Assembly (NCBI GenBank): GCA_913063405.1
Contig: CAJXZB010000030.1
Location: forward strand, 1 to 36,499
DNA length: 36,499 nt
Source: an uncultured Ulvibacter sp.
GTDB taxonomy: Bacteria; Bacteroidota; Bacteroidia; Flavobacteriales; Flavobacteriaceae
Direction: 5' to 3'
Shown piece after piece: positions 25,627 to 32,509 of the stretch. Position 1 is the stretch's first letter, and every line of letters starts with the position of its first letter. Made by a program: the position numbers and the translations under genes. The notes below the pieces were generated by a model. That model saw nothing but the letters and a program-made list of their open reading frames with translations, was not told the origin of the DNA and searched no databases.

Positions 25627-25663
25627 AAAAAAAAACCGCCAAGCTTCTAGAAACTTGGCGGTT
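25627..25663 (-). terminator. Attenuator terminator in the asnB leader
   Basis: On the minus strand, AACCGCCAAG (25663-25654) pairs perfectly with CTTGGCGGTT (25643-25634). The loop can extend the stem through a TTCTAGAA palindrome. Nine T follow (25635-25627). It lies 32 bp before the asnB start and about 160 bp after the stop of the upstream dehydrogenase gene. That position, together with the leader peptide between them, fits an attenuator better than a simple end-of-gene terminator. Confidence 0.88.
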
Positions 25664-25684
25664 AAATATCGTTTACAAGTTTCT
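25649..25684 (-). promoter_or_regulatory. Antiterminator pairing of the asnB attenuator
   Basis: Minus-strand AGAAACTTG (25684-25676) is exactly complementary to CAAGTTTCT (25657-25649), which contains the last four bases of the terminator 5' arm plus part of its loop. The intervening loop is 18 nt. Pairing is mutually exclusive with the terminator. The first segment begins 1 nt after the leader-peptide stop, so a ribosome at that stop would cover it. A ribosome stalled on the Asn codons would leave it free. Confidence 0.7.
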
Positions 25685-25685
25685 G

Positions 25686-25733
25686 TTACGTCTTGGCGTT
25701 ATTATTATTGTTATTTAAATTATTCAGTAACAT
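25686..25733 (-). CDS. Asn-rich attenuation leader peptide for asnB (15 residues)
   Basis: The minus strand reads ATG TTA CTG AAT AAT TTA, then six Asn codons (AAT AAC AAT AAT AAT AAC), then GCC AAG ACG TAA. The product is MLLNNLNNNNNNAKT, with eight Asn in 15 residues. It precedes asparagine synthase with an overlapping antiterminator and terminator downstream. Both AAT and AAC are used, so this is not a pure trinucleotide repeat. The predicted role is sensing: scarce charged tRNA-Asn stalls the ribosome and allows readthrough into asnB. A weak -7-like box, TACTTTAG (25762-25769), lies 28 bp upstream. A chance ORF of this composition at exactly this place is improbable, but expression is untested. 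Confidence 0.8.
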   Translation of the reverse strand: MLLNNLNNNNNNAKT

Positions 25734-25822
25734 AAACTTATTTTTTATCTTTATTGAACGACTAAAGTAGTATAATTTATTTAATAAGCATAAATTATTT
25801 TAATTTTCTTGTAGGAAATACC

Positions 25823-28237
25823 TTATCTCAACTTCGGAAAATTCTCTGGACTTACCTCATGCATCATATCATATACTTTTTCAAAAACATCTTCGGTTGA
25901 GGGTTTTGAAAAGTAATCTCCATCTGTTCCATATGCCGGTCGATGTGCTTTTGCGGTAAGCGTTTGAGGCTTACTGTCCAAATGTTTATAACCGTCTTGC
26001 TCGTCCAAAATATGCTGTAAAATATATGCTGAAGCGCCACCGGAAACATCTTCGTCAATCACTAGAATACGGTTCGTTTTCTTAACACTTTCAATCAAGT
26101 CTTTATTTAAGTCTAGTGGTAAAAGGGACTGTATGTCAATTACTTCTGCATAAATTCCAACTTGAATTAGTTCCTTGGCAGCTTCCTCTACAATTCGTAA
26201 GGTACTTCCATAAGATACTAATGTTATATCCGTTCCTTCTTTGATGGTCTCAACAACACCAATAGGAGTTCTAAACTCACCTAAATTGGTTGGCATTTTC
26301 TCTTTTAATCGGTAGCCATTTAAACATTCAATCACTAACGCAGGTTCATCGGTTTCGAGCAAAGTATTGTAAAAACCAGCCGCTTTGGTCATATTTCTTG
26401 GAACCAATATATACATTCCTCTAAGCAAGTGGATTAATCCTCCCATTTGAGATCCGCTATGCCAAATTCCTTCAAGTCTATGTCCTCTTGTTCGAACAAT
26501 AAGTGGGGCCTTTTGTCTACCCTTAGTTCTGTATTGAACGGTTACTAGATCATCACTCATTATCTGAAGGCAATAAAGGATGTAATCTAAATATTGAATT
26601 TCAGCAATAGGTCTAAGGCCTCGCATTGCCATTCCTATTCCTTGCCCAAGAATAGTCGCTTCTCGAATGCCTACATCTGCAACTCTAAGCTCACCGTATT
26701 TTTCCTGCATACCTTCAAGCCCTTGATTTACATCTCCTATGGCTCCAGCATCTTCACCAAAGATCAAGGTCTCAGGATGTTTGCTAAAAATTGCATCGAA
26801 GTTATTTCTTAGTACAAGTCTAGCATCAACATCTTCAGCATTCGGATCATATGTTGGTTTTATTTCGGAAACAGTTGTTGCGTTTTCTTTTGCTTCGGAA
26901 TAGAGGTGAGAGCTATATTTTGGTTGTATGATCTCAAAATAATTTTCTATCCAATCCTGTAATTGTCTTTTTTCTGAAGACTTTTCACCAACAACATATC
27001 GTAATGCTTTTCGTGTAGCGGAAGCAATAGTTCTGCGAAGCGGTTCCGTTTCAGAAGCTAAATCATCCTTTATCTTTTCAATAAAATTCTTGTTAGCTGA
27101 ACTTTCGGCTAAGTTCCCTAATAAAGTAATAGCCTCGTGTAATTCCTGCTTTTGAGGTGTTAAAAATGCTTCCCACGCGGCTTTCTTACCATCACGAACT
27201 TCTTTTTTTATTGATTTTTCAAGCTCTTCGAGCTCTGCTTCCGAAGCCATATTGTTCTCCAACATCCAAAGTCGCATTTGCACGTTGCAATCGAATTCTG
27301 CTTCCCATGCTAAACGATCTTTATCTTTATAGCGTTCATGAGAGCCACTAGTTGAGTGTCCTTGTGGTTGCGTTAATTGCTGTACATGGACCAGAACTGG
27401 AACGTGCTCTTCTCGGGCAATTTTTCCTGCATTCCGATATGTTTCAATCAAAGTAGCATAATCCCAGCCATTTACACGCATTATTTCGTATCCTGGTTCG
27501 TCTTCAGTTCGTTGAAACCCTTTCAATATTTCGCTAATATTTTCTTTGGTGGTTTGGTGTTTAGCATGTACAGAAATACCATATTCATCATCCCAAACAC
27601 TCATTACCATTGGTACTTGCAATACTCCTGCGGCATTGATAGTCTCCCAGAATAGGCCTTCACTGGTACTGGCATTTCCAATAGTTCCCCAAGCGACTTC
27701 GTTTCCGTTAATGGAAAAGTTAGACTTGTTCTCAAGTCCTTTTACATTTCTAAATATTTTTGAAGCTTGAGCCAATCCTAAAAGGCGCGGCATCTGCCCA
27801 GCAGTAGGAGAGATGTCTGGGCTACTATTTGGTTGTGCTGTTAGATTCTTCCAGTTACCGTCTTCGTTTAAACTATGTGTTGCAAAATGTCCACCCATTT
27901 GACGTCCACCACTCATTGGGTCTGCCTCAATATCTGTATGACCGTATAAACCTGCAAAAAACTGCTGAATGGTCAACTTACCAATTGCCATCATAAAAGT
28001 TTGATCACGATAGTAACCGCTTCTCCAATCTCCATTTTTAAATGCCTTGGCCCAAGCGAGCTGAGGAATTTCTTTTCCATCGCCAAATATTCCAAACTTG
28101 GCTTTTCCGGTTAAAACTTCTCTTCTTCCCAACAAACTACATTCGCGACTCGTGACAGCGATTTTATAATCGTTTAAGACTTCTGCCTTAAAATTATCAA
28201 AAGATAATTCGCTATTTGTCTGTGGATTTGTTTGCAT
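25823..28237 (-). CDS. Fused E1 alpha/beta subunit of a 2-oxoacid dehydrogenase (branched-chain or 2-oxoisovalerate type)
   Basis: An 804-residue fusion of both E1 subunits, cytosolic and thiamine-diphosphate dependent, feeding a lipoyl E2. The N-terminal alpha half has GRREVLTGKAKFGIFGDGKE and the cofactor region GNASTSEGLFWETINAAGV...WDDEYGISV. A linker helix region near 365-460 follows. The beta half starts near 490 with LRNNFDAIFSKHPETLIFGEDAGAIGDVNQG and contains VADVGIREATILGQGIGMA and the C-terminal EVIDIQSLLPLD transketolase domain. Such fusions are common in Bacteroidetes, often annotated 2-oxoisovalerate dehydrogenase; the exact oxoacid is not readable. I chose the ATG at 28237 because the longer frame to 28291 runs through the promoter. 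Confidence 0.88.
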   Translation of the reverse strand: MQTNPQTNSELSFDNFKAEVLNDYKIAVTSRECSLLGRREVLTGKAKFGIFGDGKEIPQLAWAKAFKNGDWRSGYYRDQTFMMAIGKLTIQQFFAGLYGHTDIEADPMSGGRQMGGHFATHSLNEDGNWKNLTAQPNSSPDISPTAGQMPRLLGLAQASKIFRNVKGLENKSNFSINGNEVAWGTIGNASTSEGLFWETINAAGVLQVPMVMSVWDDEYGISVHAKHQTTKENISEILKGFQRTEDEPGYEIMRVNGWDYATLIETYRNAGKIAREEHVPVLVHVQQLTQPQGHSTSGSHERYKDKDRLAWEAEFDCNVQMRLWMLENNMASEAELEELEKSIKKEVRDGKKAAWEAFLTPQKQELHEAITLLGNLAESSANKNFIEKIKDDLASETEPLRRTIASATRKALRYVVGEKSSEKRQLQDWIENYFEIIQPKYSSHLYSEAKENATTVSEIKPTYDPNAEDVDARLVLRNNFDAIFSKHPETLIFGEDAGAIGDVNQGLEGMQEKYGELRVADVGIREATILGQGIGMAMRGLRPIAEIQYLDYILYCLQIMSDDLVTVQYRTKGRQKAPLIVRTRGHRLEGIWHSGSQMGGLIHLLRGMYILVPRNMTKAAGFYNTLLETDEPALVIECLNGYRLKEKMPTNLGEFRTPIGVVETIKEGTDITLVSYGSTLRIVEEAAKELIQVGIYAEVIDIQSLLPLDLNKDLIESVKKTNRILVIDEDVSGGASAYILQHILDEQDGYKHLDSKPQTLTAKAHRPAYGTDGDYFSKPSTEDVFEKVYDMMHEVSPENFPKLR

Positions 28238-28260
28238 ATATTTTGAGAAATTTCGTATTG

Positions 28261-28291
28261 CAAAAGTAGCGAAAATCACTATGCCAAACAA
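28261..28291 (-). promoter_or_regulatory. Promoter of the E1 fusion gene
   Basis: Minus-strand TTG (28289-28291), 20 bp, then TACTTTTG (28261-28268) fits the Bacteroidetes primary sigma promoter TTG-N17-23-TAnnTTTG. The start would be about 18 nt upstream of the ATG at 28237. This is the best complete promoter in the window. Confidence 0.6.
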
Positions 28292-28393
28292 TGCTAAAGT
28301 TTTGTATTATTCTTAATTATTAGCTAAAATCAATTAACTATTCTTAATAAAATGATTTAATTTAACAATACAGCTGCGAATGGATAAAAGATA

Positions 28394-28615
28394 TTAGGCC
28401 GTTAGGCAGGATGCTAATTTTGCAGTTTCTTTTGAATTAATTTCAGAAATAAATAACAAATCAACAACAGATGGGAATCCGTAAACTACATCCCAGAAGC
28501 GCCTCCTGCAATCCATTTTAGCTTTCCCCTGTAGATAAGGTTCGGGTGAGAAGGGAGCCAAACCAAGGGTCAGGCAGCCTAAAATAATAAGTTTCCAGTC
28601 ATTTAATAGTTGCAT
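28394..28615 (-). pseudogene. Small membrane protein gene, probably frameshifted
   Basis: The first ~32 residues (MQLLNDWKLIILGCLTLGLAP, FSPEPYLQGK) match a small conserved membrane protein type that goes on with GK(L/I)KW(V/I)AGGA(S/N)GM. Here the reading frame continues as KMDCRRRFWDVVYG instead. The expected KLKWIAGGASGM is present in the next frame, reached by removing one base at about 28523-28529 (a tttcccc run). A TAG follows immediately in that frame, so more than one lesion is likely. The gene starts 23 bp after the M1-like gene. The remaining 73-residue frame may still make a one-helix peptide, but I read it as decayed. Confidence 0.5.
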
Positions 28616-28638
28616 TGCAATCTTTTAGTTCTTAATGA

Positions 28639-31452
28639 TCAATACCATTCTCGTGTAAAGAGACCTAAGAGTGTTTTTGGACTAAGTGTAACAATAAACC
28701 TAACTTTCTCATCATAATGAGGAAGTTTAGGTTCAAAACCTAAACTAGAGTAAATAGGGAAATACAATTCAAAATAATCTGCTACTAGATTGACACGAAT
28801 ACCACTATCGAATACGGCTTTTGTTCCAAAGCCCTTGTTGCTGACCAGTCCAATATCTCCATAAGCATAAATCCACCTCCAGATATTTGTACTTGCGTTT
28901 AGCGTTGTCATCCAGGTGTTTGAAAAGGCTGGTTCTAATTGAGATTTAAAACCGCCTTCTGACACAACCAACTGCTGACTAAATAAGCCGCTATCTTCAC
29001 TTCTTCCGTAGTAGCTATAATCAAATAAATAATCTGTGGGTCGATCTAAAGCAAAACTGAAGAAGTTTTCATCTACTCCAGTATCATTAAAAATAAAGGT
29101 ACCTGCAAAAAATCGAAGATTAAGCTGTCGGTTATTTTTAAATAACTTTCTATATTCCAAAGTAGCAAAAATTTTACTGAACTTTGAAGAGATTTGATAG
29201 TCCGCTACACCTCTAAAATAGTTAATCTGATTAGGATTACTATAGACATATGATAGATTAAAGACGCTATAATTGGGTTCTTGGTTAGGGTTGTTAGGGT
29301 TATCATCTCTATATACATTAACATTTCGAAGGTTAATGAATTGTTTTTCATTTTTCCGAAGATCCTTGTCCCGAAAGCGGAAGGTTATAAACGGAGTGAA
29401 TTTTCTATAGAACAAGCCATCGTCGTAGGAATAGTAGTTTCCAGAAATCCCATATCTCATTGCGTTCAGGTTTCCTTTTGCCAATCGTTGCGTATACTGT
29501 ACAGATCCACCGCCAATTATGGTTTTGGAACGATACCCAAATTGTGGTTCCAGTTTGTAATGAACAGCCTTGGGAAGTACAGTTTTGTTATAAAGCTTTA
29601 ATCCAGTTGTGAAGCCATCATACAAATTGTATTCAAAAATGGGCATAAAAAAGAATTGGGTGTAATTTGGATCTTCAACATCTTGAAAAAGACGAAACTG
29701 AACAGGTTTGTTAAACAACCCCTTTACTTTTTTAAAGTTATTTCTACGATTGAATTCCGGAATTTCTCCGTCATGATTTAGTGCTAGTTTACGAACATCT
29801 TTTGCCGAAACGGTCACCGTAACAGTATCTTTTATGGGATTAATCCATTTTTTAAATACAGTTTGCTTTTTATTAATTCCGAAAAGCGAAACGGGCATGG
29901 TATTATCCCGTAAATTCTTAATTAACACCTTTAAAGAGTCTCTTTCCTTGCTAACTTTTTTGATTTTAAAATCGATAGTTTCCCTTGAGTCTACATAGTC
30001 TTCAAAAAACCAATCAACAGGAAGGTTAGTGTGTTCTTTGAGTTTGTCACGAAACTGCAAAGACGTAGTTGTCTTCAACTTATTTTCAGAAAAGAACTCT
30101 TTAATGCTCTTTTCCATAACATGGACACCAAGATAACTTGAAAGATAATCAAGACCCTGTCCGCCATAATATGCATTCGCGATATTTTTATTGAATTTAA
30201 GCAAAGAATCCTTTGGAATTGTCAATTTTTGGTGCAGATTGTTCCGTGCCATATTGAGATAAAGCATGGGATATTGATCGTTGAATTCAAGGTCTGCTGC
30301 ATGTGCCCAACGAATGATCCAAAACCGACTAAGGCTTCCAATAATCTTCATCTTTGGGTAGTAAGTATCAACATACTGCATCATAAGATGAATTTGAATC
30401 GCATCTAAAAGCCAATAATCATTTCGTGGATGTAGATGTAAGGTATTTTTTAGATAGCTGCGAGTTATGGTTTTTAATTGTTCCATATCGTACTCAAAAC
30501 CATCTGGGAACGGGCTTATAAAATCCGGCAATTGGTTCAAACCGTAGACTGGGCTACTTCTATAGTCTTCGTCACTAATCACCATTTTTTCGAATGGATA
30601 GTCTCCTAATTTATTGTTAAGGAAATGAGTAATTCTATCAATTACTATCGCTCGTATTGGAGGGGTGACCTTTTTCTCTTCAAGATTGGTAATAATTTCA
30701 AGTTTATCGGTAACGATATTCTCGAATGAGGGAAGTTGCTCAAGATAAAGGGTGGCATTTGTTCTGTTTTCACCGTGTAGCACTGTGGTTTTTATTCCTT
30801 CTGAAATGTTTTCAGAAATAACTTCAAAATCGGATACGAGCGTATATCGTTTTGGGGTGCGGAATGTAATCTTAAATTTTGAAGGTGTAAGATACAAGTC
30901 CTCTGTCTTTTTGTTGCTATAGGCGTGCCACTTGCCATCATATGCCGCAGGGGAGAGATACCAATACTGTAAATTATAATCGTTTTTCTTGGTAACTCCG
31001 TACCGTGTTAATTTACTATCTGGAAGTTTAACAGTATAAGTAATGTTAAGCCTATAATTGCTTCCGGGAGCTATTGGTTTATCTGGTGTAACTTTAATAA
31101 TGTCAACTTCATTGCCTCTAACCCAATTCAACGGTAAGGAAGTTTCCGATGAAATAGCTTTGATTATTGTCCTTCCTCGATCTTTGTCTTTTTCGAAATG
31201 AAATTCACTGTCATAGTTTTCAGAAAAGCGCTTTCCTAATGGTGTAGTCTTATCGCTAAAACTATTCGCCCAGTCGTTAATGTAGATTTCGTCTAATGCC
31301 GTATTAGATGAATTATGAAATACAATCTGCTGTTGAATCTCTATGGACTGCTTCTCGGGCAGTAAGTTCGCCTCGATAGAGATCTCCTGCTGCGCATGCA
31401 ATGACCATGCGAACAAGCAAAACAATGCTATTATATGGCTCTGAAACCTCAA
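28639..31452 (-). CDS. M1 (gluzincin) peptidase-like protein without HExxH, with C-terminal beta-barrel-like domain
   Basis: A 937-residue exported protein (signal peptide MRFQSHIIALFCLFAWSLHA). The N-terminal beta domain resembles M1 aminopeptidases (ISIEANLLPEKQSIEIQQQIVFHN). A helical domain follows where active enzymes carry HExxH and a downstream Glu. Here the corresponding stretch (FEYDMEQLKTITRSYLKN, then NDYWLLDAIQIHLMMQYV) has no HExxH. From about residue 560 the sequence becomes alternating aromatic beta strands, like an outer-membrane barrel, ending in YLFTREWY-like aromatic residues (LLGLFTREWY). The only available start is TTG at 31452, overlapping the stop of the preceding gene by 4 bp, which suggests translational coupling. 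Likely a non-catalytic surface protein. Confidence 0.65.
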   Translation of the reverse strand: MRFQSHIIALFCLFAWSLHAQQEISIEANLLPEKQSIEIQQQIVFHNSSNTALDEIYINDWANSFSDKTTPLGKRFSENYDSEFHFEKDKDRGRTIIKAISSETSLPLNWVRGNEVDIIKVTPDKPIAPGSNYRLNITYTVKLPDSKLTRYGVTKKNDYNLQYWYLSPAAYDGKWHAYSNKKTEDLYLTPSKFKITFRTPKRYTLVSDFEVISENISEGIKTTVLHGENRTNATLYLEQLPSFENIVTDKLEIITNLEEKKVTPPIRAIVIDRITHFLNNKLGDYPFEKMVISDEDYRSSPVYGLNQLPDFISPFPDGFEYDMEQLKTITRSYLKNTLHLHPRNDYWLLDAIQIHLMMQYVDTYYPKMKIIGSLSRFWIIRWAHAADLEFNDQYPMLYLNMARNNLHQKLTIPKDSLLKFNKNIANAYYGGQGLDYLSSYLGVHVMEKSIKEFFSENKLKTTTSLQFRDKLKEHTNLPVDWFFEDYVDSRETIDFKIKKVSKERDSLKVLIKNLRDNTMPVSLFGINKKQTVFKKWINPIKDTVTVTVSAKDVRKLALNHDGEIPEFNRRNNFKKVKGLFNKPVQFRLFQDVEDPNYTQFFFMPIFEYNLYDGFTTGLKLYNKTVLPKAVHYKLEPQFGYRSKTIIGGGSVQYTQRLAKGNLNAMRYGISGNYYSYDDGLFYRKFTPFITFRFRDKDLRKNEKQFINLRNVNVYRDDNPNNPNQEPNYSVFNLSYVYSNPNQINYFRGVADYQISSKFSKIFATLEYRKLFKNNRQLNLRFFAGTFIFNDTGVDENFFSFALDRPTDYLFDYSYYGRSEDSGLFSQQLVVSEGGFKSQLEPAFSNTWMTTLNASTNIWRWIYAYGDIGLVSNKGFGTKAVFDSGIRVNLVADYFELYFPIYSSLGFEPKLPHYDEKVRFIVTLSPKTLLGLFTREWY

Positions 31453-31733
31453 GAAGATTTTAAGAATTTAAGAGGTTCACCGCTGGACAAGACAGTTGTG
31501 GTATAATAGATGCCATTCGTCAAGTGCGAAACATCTATTGTAATATCATTAGAATTATTTATATCAACTGTCATTATATGCTGCCCAAGTACATTGTAAA
31601 TCTTAAAAGAACCTAATCTGGTCTCTTCGGGAGCAAACTTTAAGTGTAATTCATCCCGAGCGATAGTGTTGGTACATTCTACCAGATTTTCTTTAGCATC
31701 AAAATCTGTTCCACTAAGTATTATTTTAAACAT
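31449..31733 (-). CDS. Stand-alone T9SS-sorting-domain-like small protein
   Basis: A 94-residue protein whose last ~65 residues look like a T9SS type A sorting domain (ARDELHLKFAPEE, SFKIYNVLGQHIMTVDI, DVSHLTNGIYYTTTVLSSG). It has no signal peptide and no cargo domain. The usual YPNP start is replaced by ECTNTIARDE. It could be the leftover tail of a lost secreted protein or a genuine small protein. It overlaps the M1-like gene by 4 bp and follows the LOG-family gene by 22 bp, so it is embedded in a tight same-strand unit. Confidence 0.5.
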   Translation of the reverse strand: MFKIILSGTDFDAKENLVECTNTIARDELHLKFAPEETRLGSFKIYNVLGQHIMTVDINNSNDITIDVSHLTNGIYYTTTVLSSGEPLKFLKSS

Positions 31734-31755
31734 TACTGGGGAGTTGAAAATTATT

Positions 31756-32442
31756 TTAAAAGTTCGGGCTTAAATTATATTCTTGATAGAAGCTATTTAG
31801 AATTTCTAAGACTTCATCTTCATTATCCACTAGATGTACTAGGTCAAGATCTCCAGAACTTATGTTTCCTTCCGAAAGTAATGTTCCTTTGATCCACTCA
31901 AATAAGCCACTCCAAAATTCTCTTCCGACCAAAATAAGCGGAAACTTATCAATTTTATGTGTTTGTATTAAGGTAAAGGCTTCAAAAAGCTCATCTAAGG
32001 TTCCAAAACCTCCAGGCATCACTACAAAACCTTGTGAGTATTTTACAAACATTACTTTACGCACAAAGAAATAATCAAAATCAATACTCTTATCACTATC
32101 TATGTATGGATTGCCATGCTGCTCAAATGGAAGTGTGATATTAAGGCCGACCGAAGTTCCTCCAGCCAAGTGCGCTCCTTTATTACTAGCCTCCATAATT
32201 CCTGGACCACCACCAGTAATAACACCATATCCGTTTTCTGTAATTTTTTTAGCAATAGTTTCGGCCAACTTATAATATTTATGATCTGGTTTAGTTCTTG
32301 CTGATCCGAAAATAGATACACAGGGCCCAATACGACTCATCTTTTCATAGCCATTGACAAACTCTCCCATAATTTTAAAAATTGCCCAGGAGTCATTTGT
32401 TTTTACTTGATTCCAATTTTTTGGCTTCGTCTCGTCTCTCAT
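31756..32442 (-). CDS. LOG family protein (TIGR00730 Rossmann fold)
   Basis: A 228-residue cytosolic protein with the LOG signature: ITGGGPGIMEASNKGAHLAGG near 78-98 and MPGGFGTLDELFEAFTLIQ near 142-160, the PGGxGTxxE motif that binds the phosphoribosyl moiety. An N-terminal ISIFGSAR-type strand (CVSIFGSARTKPD) starts the Rossmann fold. Members cleave nucleoside 5'-monophosphates to base and ribose phosphate (cytokinin-activating in plants); some bacterial members have other nucleotide substrates. It lies 67 bp after uvrA on the same strand. Confidence 0.88.
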   Translation of the reverse strand: MRDETKPKNWNQVKTNDSWAIFKIMGEFVNGYEKMSRIGPCVSIFGSARTKPDHKYYKLAETIAKKITENGYGVITGGGPGIMEASNKGAHLAGGTSVGLNITLPFEQHGNPYIDSDKSIDFDYFFVRKVMFVKYSQGFVVMPGGFGTLDELFEAFTLIQTHKIDKFPLILVGREFWSGLFEWIKGTLLSEGNISSGDLDLVHLVDNEDEVLEILNSFYQEYNLSPNF

Positions 32443-32509
32443 TCTTTAAAATATTATTGCCCCTCTTTTATGGAGTTTATCATCATCTTATTTTCAAAAC
32501 TTTCAGCTT

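Noticed and set aside
25701..25715. ATT trinucleotide run as a simple microsatellite
   Set aside because: It falls in frame inside a start-to-stop mini-ORF, mixes AAT with AAC codons, and is followed by matched antiterminator and terminator elements upstream of asnB.
28238..28291. N-terminal extension of the fused E1 protein (MFGIVIFATFAIRNFSKY)
   Set aside because: The extension runs across a good TTG-N20-TACTTTTG promoter, so the ATG at 28237 is preferred.
28292..28393. Direct repeat of tattcttaat between the E1 fusion and the small membrane gene
   Set aside because: Two 10-bp AT-rich copies in an AT-rich gap are not significant, and no flanking element was found.
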